Positions 34,211-47,526 of a stretch of 64,000 nt of DNA are shown here, piece by piece. Both the position numbers and the translations under genes were made by a program. Under the pieces are notes generated by a model. It saw nothing but the letters and a program-made list of their open reading frames with translations. It did no database searches and had not been told where the DNA came from. The DNA comes from Castanea sativa (Eukaryota > Streptophyta > Magnoliopsida > Fagales > Fagaceae), in the NCBI RefSeq assembly GCF_040712315.1, contig NC_134017.1, positions 20,857,822 to 20,921,821 on the forward strand, read 5' to 3'. Position 1 is the stretch's first letter. Every line of letters begins with the position of its first letter.

Positions 34211-36059
34211 CCGTAATTTTTCATACCTCAAGAAAGGAGAGTATTATTATCCCAAAAAAAATATCGTTGTAAATGTCCATTTGTTAAAAAAAATTTTGCC
34301 TATTTATTTTTGCTATTATTCATGAGTTTCACTGCACTTTTTGGTACTATTTATGAGTCTCACTATACTATTCCACCTAATTTTTACTTTTATTTACAAT
34401 ATTTTTAACAAAATAAACGGATCACAAACAAATCATTCTAAGTTTCTAACCCTGATCAAATAAAAATGAATGGTTAAAATGTAATATAATTAAATATGTG
34501 TACCTTGTAATTAAAAAATAAATAATGAAAAAGAAAAAGGAAAAAGGAAAAAGAAAAAAAAAGAATCTCGTCTCGTTTAAGCCAAACGGAAAACATCGCT
34601 GTAAATGGGTGCAGTAGACGTTGGTCAGTTATTTTTGAAACCACCAGTCATATTTGTCCTTTTGTGCTGACTCTCTTAAGAAAAGGTAAAGAAGAAACTC
34701 TATGAAAAATTGAAAAGCTTTTTTATTTTTATCATAGGAATTTCTAAGGTCTATATCAATGGACCAATCTAAAGTTCCAAGTACATGAACCATTTGTAGA
34801 CCCCTCTCACCTATGCATACCATCCAACTTGCTCCTTCATTAATAAGACCAAAATTATTATTCATCAATTTTTTTTAAGGCCTCTATTCTCGTTGAGTAA
34901 TTGAAATATGTATAAGAGTTAAATTACACAATGTTATAATATTTAATAACTTTTAATTGAATTTATATTTTAAAATTTTCATTGTAGAATTACACGTTCT
35001 GGTATGTTCTTAAAATGTATGTCAAATTTCGTGCTAATCGGATATTGTTTATCATTTGATTTATAAACTCATATTTTATACATAATTTTAAACAAAAAAA
35101 AAGTTAAATTTAAATATTTAATTGATAACACTGTTATTGGTCTTCGATCATTTATAAATTTTGTAAGTATAAAAGATATTATAATAAAATGTAATCCAAC
35201 AATGGATTTATAAAAATTCGCTTTAATAATTAAAAGTTTGAGACCATTAATACACATGATATAAAATCATGTGCTTTCCATATTAAGATTATGTATCAAT
35301 ATCATATGTATTAATGGTTTTAGACTTTCAATTAGCTTAACTATTAAGGTTTTCTCTTTGTTGAATAAATAATTTGGGATTGAATTTCGCTTACTTAAAA
35401 AAAAACTATTGCTATTTTGCATGCTTGAAAGAACAATTATTATGAAACAAACGTTATAGATTTAAATCTTATCATATCTATATTATTAAAAAAAAAAGTG
35501 TACTTGAAGATAAAGCCATAATTTTAGCTTTGGAGGCCAAAGTATAAACAGAAAAATATCTTGAAATTTAAAAGAATTTAAAAAGTGCCAGGATTTAAAA
35601 ATTAACTAATGAAAATAAAACCAACATTTATTAAATGTTAACAAAATATAAACAAGATAGGAGATACAAAATAATTGTTTCTTAATACAATTTTGATGTA
35701 GAAAAGACTATTTAACCAAATTGTTCAACAAGAGGGCTTGGCTTGGACGGCCTTACCATGTGTGAACGACCTCCCTACTTTGGAACGCAGGAACATTGCC
35801 CAACAATACTCATCACACTAGCAGTCTAAGGAGCATCGAAGTGATGATTTGACAATCGAGCTTGGAACTTCAAAGACGATTATGACCATAATCAATGAGC
35901 TATGTCTCAGAAGGAAAGGTTGGGGATCGGAACCCATGAGCCACATTCACAGGGTTCAACAGCCATAAGCCCATAATCTCTCGCCCATGACTAGAGTAAT
36001 TCCCTTGATCTCACTCATGAATCATGATGACCACCTTAATGCCCATTTATGTCACAATC
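34211..36059. other. Intergenic, including a possible LTR remnant
   Basis: Mostly AT-rich. From about 35720 to 36059 base composition is more even, and the sequence is phrased like a degraded LTR ('ggcttggacggcc', 'cacattcacagggttc'), but no termini or coding were found. Confidence 0.35.
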
Positions 36060-36112
36060 AAGATAATGGCTATAATTCCTATCAAAAAAAAAAAAAGATA
36101 ATGGCTATAATT
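36060..36112 (+). mobile_element. Poly(A) micro-insertion 7 with 17-18-bp TSD
   Basis: The perfect direct repeat aagataatggctataatt at 36060-36077 and 36095-36112 flanks 17 bases, CCTATC plus 11 A. It lies within the possible LTR remnant, so it postdates that sequence. Confidence 0.8.
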
Positions 36113-36198
36113 AAAGAGCAACATGTGCCACCATCAAGTCTATAAATTCATGGAATTTCCAACAAAATAAGATTTAAAAAGAAAAATAGTGTTCTTTA

Positions 36199-36391
36199 CT
36201 AAGGGTCTGTTTGGATACCGCTTATTTTGCTGAAAACTGAAAACTAAAAACAATAAAAAAAAATTATTGTTTACTCTTTTTTTTCCTGTTCATATGCCTT
36301 GGTGCACTGTTCATGAGACACGATCAGTGCACCAGGTGCTACTTTAAAAAAAAAAAAGTGGACGTGGATGCGCTTCCCAAACGCTCACTAA
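36199..36391 (-). mobile_element. MITE of the 'GTTTGGATA' family, inverted copy
   Basis: It starts CTAAGGGTCTGTTTGGATACC and ends, read in reverse, TTAGTGAGCGTTTGGGAAGCG. These match the two ends of the copy at 23514-23728 in opposite orientation. The body shares 'gcactgttcatgagac' and a poly(A) stretch. Confidence 0.7.
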
Positions 36392-36483
36392 ATCTACTAG
36401 CTTAAGTATCAAAGACCTTAGGTTAGTGCCATCAAGCTAGGTTGATTTTCTTACATCATAGAAAGGTACTCCATTGTTGGGTG

Positions 36484-36872
36484 TGTGAGGATACTTCCCC
36501 AATTAATCGGATTTATCCGCTTTGGGGAGCCAGTCCCTCACGGTTTATCAGCTCGTCCCCGAGTGCAGGCATGATTTTCACCTCGACCAAGGGCTGGCCT
36601 TGTAATCGCAGGCTTGACACCAAGTCCCATATCGGTTAGAGTTCCCTCCCACATATGGTTTATAAGCTTCTGGAGCAACCATATGTGTACCACTACTACA
36701 CATGTGGGAGGGAACTCTAACCGATGTGGGACTTGGTGTCAAGCCTGCGATTACAAGGCCAGCTCTTGGTCGAGGTGAAAATCCTGCCTGCACTTGGGAA
36801 CAAGCCGATAAACCGTGAGGGACTGGCTCCCCAAAGCGGATAAATCCGATTAATTGGGGAAGTATCCTCACA
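36484..36872. repeat. Long near-perfect inverted repeat (389 bp)
   Basis: A left arm of about 173 bp (36484-36656) is mirrored by the right arm (36700-36872) around a ~43-bp loop, with fewer than about ten mismatches by eye. The arms are GC-richer than their surroundings and include 'ccaagtccca' then 'atcggttagagttccctcc', and 'gtgaggatacttccccaatt' at the outer ends. A transcript would fold into a long double-stranded hairpin. No flanking duplication is obvious. Frames across it are by-products of the symmetry. Confidence 0.9.
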
Positions 36873-37506
36873 GGGTGCTCTATTGATAGGTCAACCATGT
36901 GATTGTTGATTCATTATAAATTTATTATATACCATCTATCAAAATATGGAACTTGACATTCTTTTAAATCTTGAAAATTGTATATGATTAAATTATTTAT
37001 TAAAATTTTCAACAATTTCTCTTTTCATGTATAAAATCAAAGATTTTTTTCATAATATCTTCTTCATTTTTGTTGTGAAAACCTAAATTTGTTAATATTC
37101 ATGGTTGAATATATATACTTGTTCCATAGTTGCAGTGGAAAAGTTAGAAGAGTTAGTATAAGTACAACTATTTTATAAATGAGTTAGTAGAATGTTGATA
37201 TTCTACTTCTTACTTACCATGGGGCAAGTAGCATTTATAAAATACTTAATTTATCCTATTTAGAAAAAAAAAATTATTAAAGGATTTTAGTTGCATAAAA
37301 CACCAAAAATATAGAAAAAATTCTTTTGAAATTTATGATTTTTTAGGGGGGGTGGGGGAGTTGAGGAGGGCCGCACATCATATAGCAACCGGCTATTTCA
37401 TTTTTCATTTTTTGTTAACCTTTTTGAGAAAATGAATTCTAGGGATCAAGTATGTAATTTGGGCCAAATTTTAAATATTTATATTAGTACTTATTCAATT
37501 TGAGAA

Positions 37507-37572
<66 letters not shown>

Positions 37573-38480
37573 CAGGGGCCGAATCTATATAAGGCCAGGG
37601 GTCATGTCCCGTATTGGTCCAAATATAACTCCAAGTCTCCAACCCTCATCCATACTATACTCTATACTCTATACTCATGTCAAAATAGGGAATATCTTGC
37701 ATTTTTTTTTTCTAGTAAGCAAACTTTGATAAAATTCATTTAGATTATTGTTGGATAAACCTAATTTTATTGATTTATTTTAAAAATAAATTATAAAAAA
37801 TAAATAAATAACTGAGTTTTTAAAAAGTTGCATATAATCAAATAAAAAATAATTTGAAACAAACAAATCAATTAAAAATTAAGTATATTGATATCGGAGA
37901 GAATTTAAGAATTAATAAAAAAAAGATACTATACTTTATTCTGGGTTAATTTTAAGATATATCATATTCTATTCAGCAAAAAGAAAAAGAAAAAAAAAGA
38001 TATGTCAATTTTTTTTTTTTGTAATCTGAAAATTAAGGGTGGGAGAATTTAAACCCAAAATATCTCTATTAAAAATAATTAGAAGTGTTAGTTGGATATT
38101 TAAATTACACTACTATTGACTCAATTTTTTGAGAAGTGTTATGTTCATAACATTTTTATAATACTTACATAACAAATCATAAGTAGTAAATTATTATTTG
38201 TTTTAATTTAAATTCATAAATTAAATTTCGTTTTTAACCACTCATAACCATTAATAATAACTTACCACATTAAATTTATTTTGAAAATGTCGTAAATATA
38301 AAATTTCTTGAATTTATTTAGTCAAGTTGAAAATGGGTGGTCAAATATGTAGTGTACCAATCTTTTGCGTGTGAAATGAATACACATGAGAAGCCGCGTG
38401 TTGTGTAAACACCATTGGTTGGAATATACGTAGTTTTATACTATACGTTGTACTATGCGTCTAGCTTTGTTAATCATGAG
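36873..38480. repeat. Intergenic with a long (AT)n microsatellite
   Basis: No gene was recognised. A pure (AT)n run of about 30 units lies at 37508-37569. The right edge merges into the promoter of the FLZ gene, where a short GA run precedes the leader. Confidence 0.5.
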
Positions 38481-40099
38481 AGAGAGAGAAAGTGAAGAGT
38501 ATATCAGAAGCCTCAGTGCATCGCTGTTTCTCTGATTTTGATGCATACAAGAGAAGAAAGAAAAAAAAAGAATTTTTTTCTTTCTTTAAACTAATAAAGA
38601 AAAACAAAAATTTATATAGAGAGGGGTGCTAGGCGAGTTTTTATGCACTTTGTCAATATCTAGCTCTGCTGCATTTGGATTTTCTCTTCAGAGTCTGAGC
38701 TCAGAACATCATCGATGAAGTTTTCCTGAGGTTAAACCCAGGTGGGTTTTCTATAAATTTGTCATTTTCTATGGTTTTGTAGCTTTTGCCACTGATCCAT
38801 TTGAATGCATTATTGGGTTTTTTTTTTTTTTTTTTTTTGGGGACCTTAAAAAATGGGTCTTGATTTTAAAGCTCAGAAAAGATTGATCATTTTGTAAAGT
38901 TTATTACTGTTCATGTATGTGTTCTTGGGGTTTCATTTTGATGCATGCATGAAGCTTTTTGGTTTTGGAAATCAATCCTGCTTCAGTGAATTTTAGGTAC
39001 CCTTTTGATGCATTTGGTTGATTGATTAATCAATTTTTGTTCTTGGGCTTGAACAAAAAGGTTTTGTTCCGCTTGATTACTTTATACCCAGGCATGTTTA
39101 GATGATTTTTTTTTGGTGGAAAATCAGGTGGTTAAGGGTGCTTTTATGTGTATAATATATATCTGATCTTAGTGTTCTTCTACATAGATAAGATATATTT
39201 GATATTCCCATAATGGGTTCCTTGTTTTAAGCTTAATGCAATACTGTTTCTGTGGTTTCAGAGCTTGCTTGAATGTTTCTATTTGAGTTTCTCATTTGGG
39301 TTTTATGGGGGTTTCTTGGGTAATTATAATCTGGGCAAATTTTCATCTTGATGATCAATCTAAGGTAGCTTCAATTGTTCTTATTTCTGAATGTTCTACA
39401 GGGATTTTAAATTTGGGTTTCTAGACTAATGGTTAATTAGTTTCTTTCTTTGTTAGATGCTCATGGATTGAAGATTTATATTGATTTTGATTTGACTTCT
39501 GGGTCTAAGGAACTCTTTATTCCTTTTTTTTCCCCAAACAAATAAAAAATAATTTTATCTTGCTTTCAATGGATTAATGGTTCTGAATTTCTGAATTTGA
39601 ATTGGAAATTCAAAAGCTTTTCCTTTTCTTCATCACTAATGACTTATCTGACAGTAGAACCTATAATCGGTTTTCAAGGAAGCTTTCCATAAATGGTTAC
39701 CTTGTTTTAAATACATTTTTGTATTCATAATGTTGTTTTCTTCGAGCCCCATTAATGGTTCTATACATTGTGGCACATTCTTTGGACTAAAGAATTATGA
39801 TATGTGATATTTTCTTCTATTTGTTTAATCAATATCTGGAACCTCCATTTCCACTTCTACCTCAATGTACAACTGAAAACCTCCATTTGGGGTAGCTACA
39901 TCAACAAGCAGTTTTTATCCCATCTTGCCTTAACTAGTTCATAGCTGTTTGGTCATTGTTTACAGTTTTGCTCATTATTTTAATTGATTTGTGTTTGATT
40001 CTATACTATTTTTATTAGTACTTTCATTTGATGCAGTGAGGAATAAGAGGACTGAGGTTTTTAGATAATGCTGAGGAAAGACATATTGACAGTAGTCTG
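38481..40099 (+). other. FLZ gene 5' UTR with a ~1.3-kb leader intron
   Basis: A leader exon ends at about 38741 (CCCAG then GTGGGT; an alternative donor follows CTGAG at 38730). The acceptor is best placed at 40036 (TTTGATGCAG). The intron is T-rich with a run of about 20 T near 38819-38838, as expected for a plant leader intron. The start of transcription, probably after the GA-rich stretch at 38480-38500, is not fixed. Confidence 0.6.
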
Positions 40100-40100
40100 A
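40068..40100 (+). promoter_or_regulatory. Upstream ORF overlapping the FLZ start (TGATG)
   Basis: An ATG at 40068 opens a 10-residue frame (MLRKDILTVV) whose TGA at 40098-40100 shares its last base with the FLZ ATG at 40100. This stop-start overlap could allow reinitiation and tune FLZ translation. MLRK-type starts are also familiar as the N-terminus of related FLZ proteins, so the uORF may be an ancestral N-terminus moved out of frame. Confidence 0.6.
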
Positions 40101-41386
40101 TGGCTGATTCTGCTTCAGAGTCTTTGCAATCTGATGTATTGGGCCTGAGAAATATAAGCAGCTCACTTTTCAGTATTCCTGGTTTCATTGTAGGGTTTGG
40201 TTCAAAATGTTTATCGGAGTCGGACTCAGTCAGGAGCCCTACATCTCCTTTGGATTTGAAACTTTTTTCAAATCTTAGTAATCCCTTTAGTCTTAAGTCC
40301 CCAAGATCACAATTCCAAAGTGGGCAACGAAAGAAGTGGGATTGCAATAAAGTAGGCCTTGGAATAGTAAATTCACTCTTGAATGAAACCAAACCTTCTG
40401 TGGAAGTACTTGATTCACCTCGGAGGAAGAATGTAATTTTTGGACCACAAGTGAAGACCAACATTCATAATACCCCAAAGCATTACCTTGAATCACTTAA
40501 TTCTTCTGCAAAATCCAATTCTTTGCCTAAAAACTACATCTTTCCCCCACTTCCCAAAACCAGGACTCTTAGTCCCCAATTAGGTGGCACAAATGTTGTC
40601 TTTGGAGTTGAAGGAGTTTCTTCAGAAGTTGAACCAATTAAAACTATTACATCTTGCTTGTCGGATACCACCAGGTCTTCCTCCTCACACATTGACTTAA
40701 CTCAGACTCATAGTTTGAGTTTGATGAATTTTTGTCCTGAGAATAAAACTTCCATAATGAGTTCACCTTTGGTAATTAGTGAAGGTTCACAAGTAGTAAA
40801 TTCTTTGGGTAACAAACCAAGTTCGCTTCCAATTCCGATTGGCTCGAGCCATGGGCTTATAGGTTCTCTTTCTGCGAAAGAGATAGAGCTCTCTGAGGAT
40901 TATACCTGTATAATTTCTCATGGTCCAAATCCTAAAACAACACATATTTTTGGTGACTGTGTTTTGGATTGTCCCACTAATGAGTTGGCCAATTTTGGTA
41001 AGAAGGAAGAATCAGGGGTTAAATCGCCTGAAGTGCCTAAGAATCCAAATGGATTAACCCCATCTCAATCTGATGAGATTTTCAGCTTCTGTTATTTTTG
41101 CAAGAAAAGGCTGGAAGAGGGGGAGGACGTTTACATATACAGGTTTGTTTTGTTATAACTTAAAAGCTCTCTATGCCCTTTCTAGTTTACTCTATGCCAG
41201 ATTTTAAGGCTTTGGTTTCCTTTGATTTCTTGCAGAGGTGATAAAGCATTTTGCAGTTTTGAGTGCCGTGCTGAGGAGATTTTTGCCGAGGAATCAGAGA
41301 TAGCTTACAATAACAATTCTGAAAGCTCTCCTGAATCAAGCTACCATGAAGATTTCTTCATAATGGGTATGCCCTTCGCTTCATAA
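40100..41386 (+). CDS. FCS-like zinc finger (FLZ/DUF581) protein, two exons
   Basis: Exon 1 is 40100-41142 and exon 2 is 41236-41386, joined across a 93-bp GT-AG intron that splits an Arg codon. The product is 397 residues. The FLZ domain sits near the C-terminus and spans the intron: C331 and C334 (FCYFC), then 18 residues, then F353-C354-S355 and C358 (FCSFECR). This fits the plant consensus CX2C-X17-19-FCSX2C. The N-terminal half is long, Ser-rich and probably disordered, with SVRSPTSPLDLKLFSNLSNP, a segment typical of larger FLZ proteins. FLZ proteins bind the SnRK1 kinase subunits as adaptors in sugar and energy signalling; that role is family knowledge, not seen here. The overlapping uORF makes the start worth checking. 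It is most like the long FLZ8/10/11-type members; the exact orthologue is unsure. Confidence 0.9.
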
Positions 41387-44300
41387 TGGGCTGTGATTGC
41401 TGTCTCCAGGCTCCCATGTCAGTGATTGATGAAGTTGTCAAATTGGTGCAGCTAGATCATCTATTTATAAAGAGCTGTGTATTTGAATCTGTTTGCAGCC
41501 ATGGATGATCTCTAGTACATTTTGTCATTTGCTAGTTGTGTTTCAACTTTTTGCAGTATGGGGCCTATGGGCAAGTCATGGTAGGCACGGCATAGAGCTT
41601 TTTATGGAGACATAGATATAGTCTGAAGCATGTTGTTTATCCTATAATTTTGATTAGATGGGTTGGAAGTGGCTGGAAGCCCTCGCCCATCAATTTTCAT
41701 ATCTTTTGCATTCCTGCCTTTGCCCTTGGTGAGAGTTCATGTAGCTGCTTTTGAACCTAATGAACTCGTTAATGCATGCATGCGGCATTTACAAATTAAA
41801 TGGAACTTTTTTATTTGTGATATCTCTTACTTGATTTTTGACAATTAAAAGATCAGAAATGATGACGAATCTTGTTTCTTGATCCTGCAAGAGATTTAGA
41901 AGTAGAAGTATGTTTTCTCATTTCTGTCTTGATATAATTCTTACATAGCTAACCTAATGACAGTCTTTTACTAACTAAGAATTTTGGTCCAGTAATACAA
42001 AATGCCTTGTGAACATTGACAACCTGAATGCAGGACTTTTGCTATAGCTGATAGTTCGTAAAATCGATGGTGAGATTCTTGCTATGTTATTAAACTTTAG
42101 TGCTTTCTTGATTCCTTTTCAATAGCTAGAAACATTTGAAAGAGGCATATTACTGTTACCCAAAAAAGCTCAATCATCATTTCATCTTGTTGTAATAAGA
42201 GTTTGTGCAGAGTCTGCAGACTAGTTTGTGCTTTTTTTGGACTACTTTATCTGGCCGCCGGAGCCTTTTCTCTTTCTTTGTTTTTTTTGTATTTTTTAAT
42301 GAATCAGCTTGAGTTATTGTTTGTTGCATTCCAGGAGTCATATAACATGTAGATCTCTCTCTCTATCTTGTGTGCAAAGACACGCTACTAACTGGACAAC
42401 AAACTTAACGCATATTTCCTTTGCACTTCTACAACATAGCATAAGCTAATCATGAATTTCCAATAGTCTCAGCACCCCAAAGCACCAAGAACACCATCTA
42501 GTTCCAGAAACATCTCAATTCTGAAATATTATCTTCAACTTCTAAAATCAGTACCCTTTAAAAGGGATTATTAATTGGTGTTCAAAGTTAGTACATAATT
42601 TGACTAGAACCTTGATCAATAAATTATAATAACAGCTATAGAATGTCATTTCTAGTCCTATATTTTCATATTATGCAATCATGATCTTAAGCACCTTGCT
42701 CTGTCCTTGGTGTGTAAATTATATTTAGCTAACCAATTTTTTTAAGAAACACCAACTAATTAAGTAATTAGCATTCTTTTCAAAGCACTAACCTTTGTGG
42801 TGGTCTCATGGACTGATGGACTGGTGTATATCAAATGAAGCTTTGAACCCCACACATGATTGCAAGTCGGTTGTTAAGATAACATTAGTACCCAGGCCAG
42901 AACTCTTAATGCGGGCTCTCTCCTATTTAATTTAAAATAATAATAATAACCCCATTTATTCTTTTTTCTTAATGAGGAACCCTTCTCCATTTAGCTCACT
43001 TTGATGGGTTCTGACTTCTGAGGCAAAAAAAAGAAGATAGTCAAATAGTCTAGTGATTTGGACATGGGTTTTTGCTAATCTGAATATGTTCTGCTATGTT
43101 TTACTAATCTTGAATATATTCTGCTTGAGTGGGCTAGTCTTTCACTCTTTTCTCATTTGTTGAGAAAAGAAGAGGCTAAGAAGATTTAAAAAAGGTTGTG
43201 ACGTGGCAATCTAGCATACTTATTTAGGATAGAAAAGCATTTTCCTTGCTTGGCATATTTGTATTGGTGGAAATGCCAAAAGGAATAAGAGTCTGATCCA
43301 GCTTACATGGACCAAAGTCTGATAAGAGCTCTAGATTAGTAAAATATTTCGGAATTGCCATTCTATGCCTAATAAAATGTCTCAACAAACAAAACTTGTT
43401 GTCACACTATAATTTTCTTTACAAAGAGTAAGACTACCATAGACAATATTTTTCATAACAATTTTTACATTAATAATTGTGTTAGTTGTTTTTTACCATT
43501 TATTTTCATATAAGCTGCGATTAACACCATTTTGTCATTTATCAATAATAACTTGTCATTATTGTCATCTTGACAATTGTAGAATATTTTATAAAAATTT
43601 TTGGATTCTTGAGCTATTGGTACAATGTTAAATTAGTAATATAATAATGTTAGTTTTAATTTTTTTCTGGATTAGTAGTATTTTGGTTGGTTTTATGAAT
43701 TTTTTTTTTCTTCTTTGTAACCTGGGTAATTGGGTATGTTTTGGTTTTGTTTTACTTTTGTCATAACAAAAATAAAAGGAACACGAACACCCTCTTTGGC
43801 TCTTCCCTTGAGGAAAATAATGTATTGGTCAAAGACAAATTATCATAGCATCAACTAGTGAAATAAAGATGGAGGATATTTTTTTTTTCTCTCTCTCCAA
43901 TTTATGCAGGTTTAGCCAAAAAAGTGAGAATAGAAAATTTTTTTTTTTTTTTTTTTGTGGGAAAAAAGAAAAAAGTACTTAAAGGAAAAACCAACGGAGA
44001 ATTAATACTTGACGAAAAAAAAATACCTAGATTGCACTAGCCACTTCAATGTTTAATTGCATTATCGAACATTGTGATGGTTCACTTGTGTTGGAAGCTT
44101 ATGCATCTTTCGAGGCTACAATTGCACATGACAATAGATATAGAAGTGCAAAGCAATCATAATTTACATTTCATAGGATATGCCAATTTTAGAGAAATGT
44201 ACTTTTTTTAAAGTTGTAATTTGTAAAAGAATAAACACAATTGTTGGAACTGTTAACTTTGTTCGCAAGTCATTGCAATTAGCAAATATCTCATTGGGGT

Positions 44301-47300
44301 TCTACTATTACCGACGCACTTATTGATAAGCCTTAGTAATGGTGCTTTGCATTGTTATGTGAAAAACACAGACAGCATCTACTTTGCCCTTTAAAAATTG
44401 CATGATACCTTTGTTATAAGTACTTACTATATATACATTAAACATTGGAATCGGGTTATTGCTTATAACAAAAGATTATTACAACTCCAAAGAACAATCT
44501 CCTTGCCAATTGCCATTAGCTTTTGTTAATGCTTCACTTAAAATATTTATATACCTAACTCTTTGCATTGACATCAGCAATTTAAAAAAAAAAAACTCTT
44601 CACATTGAAAGTATAAAACAAGGAATCACGAACCATATCAAATCACTTGCTTCCCTTTTATGTGAAACTCTTTTGTATTTAATTGGTTGGAATACTCCTA
44701 CTACTACCTGAACGGCTGAATCATTCTCTCTCTTGGTTAACCCCAAATTATCAAGAGGTACAACTTGAACTAAAGAGTGGTCCTTTTTATAAGAAACTGA
44801 TAAAACCATTATTGTGTAAAAATTAATTGTTCACAACTGTTGAGATTATATCTTATGATTGATATATAATAAAAATGTTGTCGATGATGAGTATATGTGA
44901 AAGTGATGTTGCACTGATCATCATTTATTGTAGGCAAATGGAACAAAAAATAGAAGTATGGAGCTCAGATTTCCAATGACTCATGTGTAGGGGGACATGC
45001 TCAAAGGAAATGACCTATTCTCTAGACCAGATAGCAACTAGCAAGATTGGTTGGAGGCACTACAAAGATTAAGTCAATGAAATGATTCACATAATAAATT
45101 CAGAAAAATCGCAAAGTAACTAGATGATGGAATGCATACCTTCCTTACTAATTTGAGAGAGTATTATAGCTAGGATTCCCTCAATGGAGGTTGGTGGTGC
45201 TTCCACATGTAGTCAAGTAGAAAACTTGACAACACCCCTCTAATGTTAATTGAGGTGACATAATTCTAGGGCTCCTTCCTTACAACTTCAAGGAGGGATA
45301 GCCTTGTTACTTTACATCAAACGCTTTATGGGGGGTTTGTGAGGATTAGTTAATGCTGGACGTAACAAATACAGTCATTTTTCTGATGCTCCTTTTAGGT
45401 AGACGAGTTTGGCAAATGGCAACTGACTTCTACGTAAGTCCTTTTCCCTAGTAGGGCTGAGGTAGACTATCCTAATGAGAGATTTAATAATTCTACGCAC
45501 AACTCAATTGTACTAGGATATTTTGACCGAAGGGTCATACTTGGGGATGTGATTGATCAGTTAGCTTGAGCTCAATAGAAGGCATTTGGTTTAAGCTTCA
45601 CACTTTCAGGTTGTACCCATTAAGTTGGACCGGGGGCGGAACTAAGATTTTTGGGTTGGGGAGGTGTATGTGCAAGTTAGATTTGAGCTTATATGAGGGA
45701 TAAAATAAGTTATTTAACAATACATTTAAATGAAAAAGCTTAAGAGTGACAAAGGTATACAAGCTTTGACATATCACAAAGGTTAGAGAAGGAGAAGAAG
45801 AGGCCACTCTTGTACAATAAGGGTGTTATTTATTAAAAGAGAGACATTGTTTTCTACCTTCCTATCTTATCAACTTTCTACTCTCTTCTCAAAAGATCTA
45901 CGAGGGTTCTTACCCTAAAAGTCCAGCTGCATGTTCCTCTTATAATCTGAGGAATATGGCTGAGTACAAAAACTGGTGTTAAGTTATCATTTCTTATTTT
46001 TGGACCTTGCCATAGCCGGGGTACTATTTGGAGACTAGAGGAGAGAGAATATGCCAACATGGCATTGTGGCATGCAGGTAGGTGACTCTACCATTGCCTG
46101 GGGAACAACTCTTGGGCAATGAGAGGGACATCAGAAGTACTGTAGGTGATATATGTGTCTCTGAAGTGGTCCAACATGTACTCAATAAATAAGGGGTCTT
46201 CCTATAGCTGTTGATCTTAGAAAGTCACTATCTCCCTTTTTGTGAGTGTTTGAGTACCATGTTAGAGGCATATCTTATTTCATTCCCAAGCAGTCATGCC
46301 TTTGGCACGGACCAAGGATAGGATTTTGTAGCTAACGTTTCCTCTTTCTCTGCTCATAGCCACTCCACGTGTAGGGTCCAGATCCAACCACATAGACATT
46401 CCGCCATGCCTTGGTTGGTGAAAGGTACAGGGGGAGAGGTTTGAGATTAGGCCATCGTATCGATTTGCAATTTAAAAATATCAAAGTATATTTGTGTGTG
46501 CGTACAGGTTTGCACATTAGTTTATAAAAAAGTTAAATCTTTTACTCTAAACTAAGTCATAAACCATATATATGTTTTATACAAAAGTTACATGTTTACA
46601 AAATTATCTTACATGAGAGTTTTACATATTTCTAACTTCTATCGATTACAAAAGTTCTCTAATTTTCTATAGGCATGTATACCAAACATTCAAAATAAAT
46701 TAGCATCTTCATTGAAAGTTATGCTCGACGATAGTTTTTCATAAAATACAATTCATGGTAGTGAAAATATTAACAATTTCTTTTCTTCCGGTTTTTTTTT
46801 TTTCAAGGAGAAGAAAATTGTTGTAGACAAAGGCCACTTAAAAATAGGAATGAGAATGGGAATGGAAAAGCCAAGCTAAACTAATGGCTTAACATAATTG
46901 ACACGAGGGAGAGAGTATCAATAGTAAAAAGCTATGGTAAAACTAAGTCAATAGATTAAAAAATGACTAGATGGTATGACTTCAAGTTTGCAAAGCAAGC
47001 TTGGAAAGATCACTTAATGAGAGCAGGTGCAAGGGCCAAATTTTTTTTCTTGGGGGGTGGGGGGCTGGGGAGCCCTTACAAAAATGGTCAGGGGTTGCTA
47101 GTTTTATGTAATATAGAAGAGTTTTAAAAAAATTTGGCCCCCACCATCCAATGTAGATGTAGTACTGCCCCTAGTTAGACCTACTCGTGTTAGACACAAC
47201 ATTATGAGCTTGTTCAATTTCCCCCCTCCTTTTACCACATAAACAAATTTTATACACACACACATAAAAAAGTTGGGCTAAACTATTATTTTGATCTTTA

Positions 47301-47526
47301 TATCTTTGTCATAGTTTGGGTTGTCCAATAACTTGATGGACCCGATCCATCTATTTGACTTGGTTTGAACCAGTTAGCGACATGTTATTCGATGTGAAAG
47401 CCACTTGGTTCTGGTAGGATATTCGGTATAGGGACTCAAAACTTTGAAACCGCCCAACCTATTTTTACCTTTTCATCTTTGATGATTGCTAGAGATTGTA
47501 GTAGTTCATGTTGAGATTTAGCCATT
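41387..47526. other. FLZ 3' UTR, then intergenic
   Basis: The first several hundred bases probably form the FLZ 3' UTR. Beyond about 42.3 kb no gene was recognised. Region 44.9-46.5 kb is less AT-rich and looks like degraded retroelement or LTR sequence, without termini. Poly(T) runs lie near 43690, 43880 and 43938. A G-rich stretch is at 47050-47075. Confidence 0.4.

Noticed and set aside
36442..36898. Frames on both strands around 36.5-36.9 kb
   Set aside because: They mirror each other because of the long inverted repeat and show no protein family features.
44558..44608. Possible poly(A) micro-insertion between actctttgcattga and actcttcacattga
   Set aside because: Two mismatches in 14 bp and no empty site; it may be an old example but is not convincing.
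45590..46540. Minus-strand frames of 60-69 codons near 45.6-46.5 kb
   Set aside because: Short, without domains, inside sequence that looks like degraded repeat DNA.
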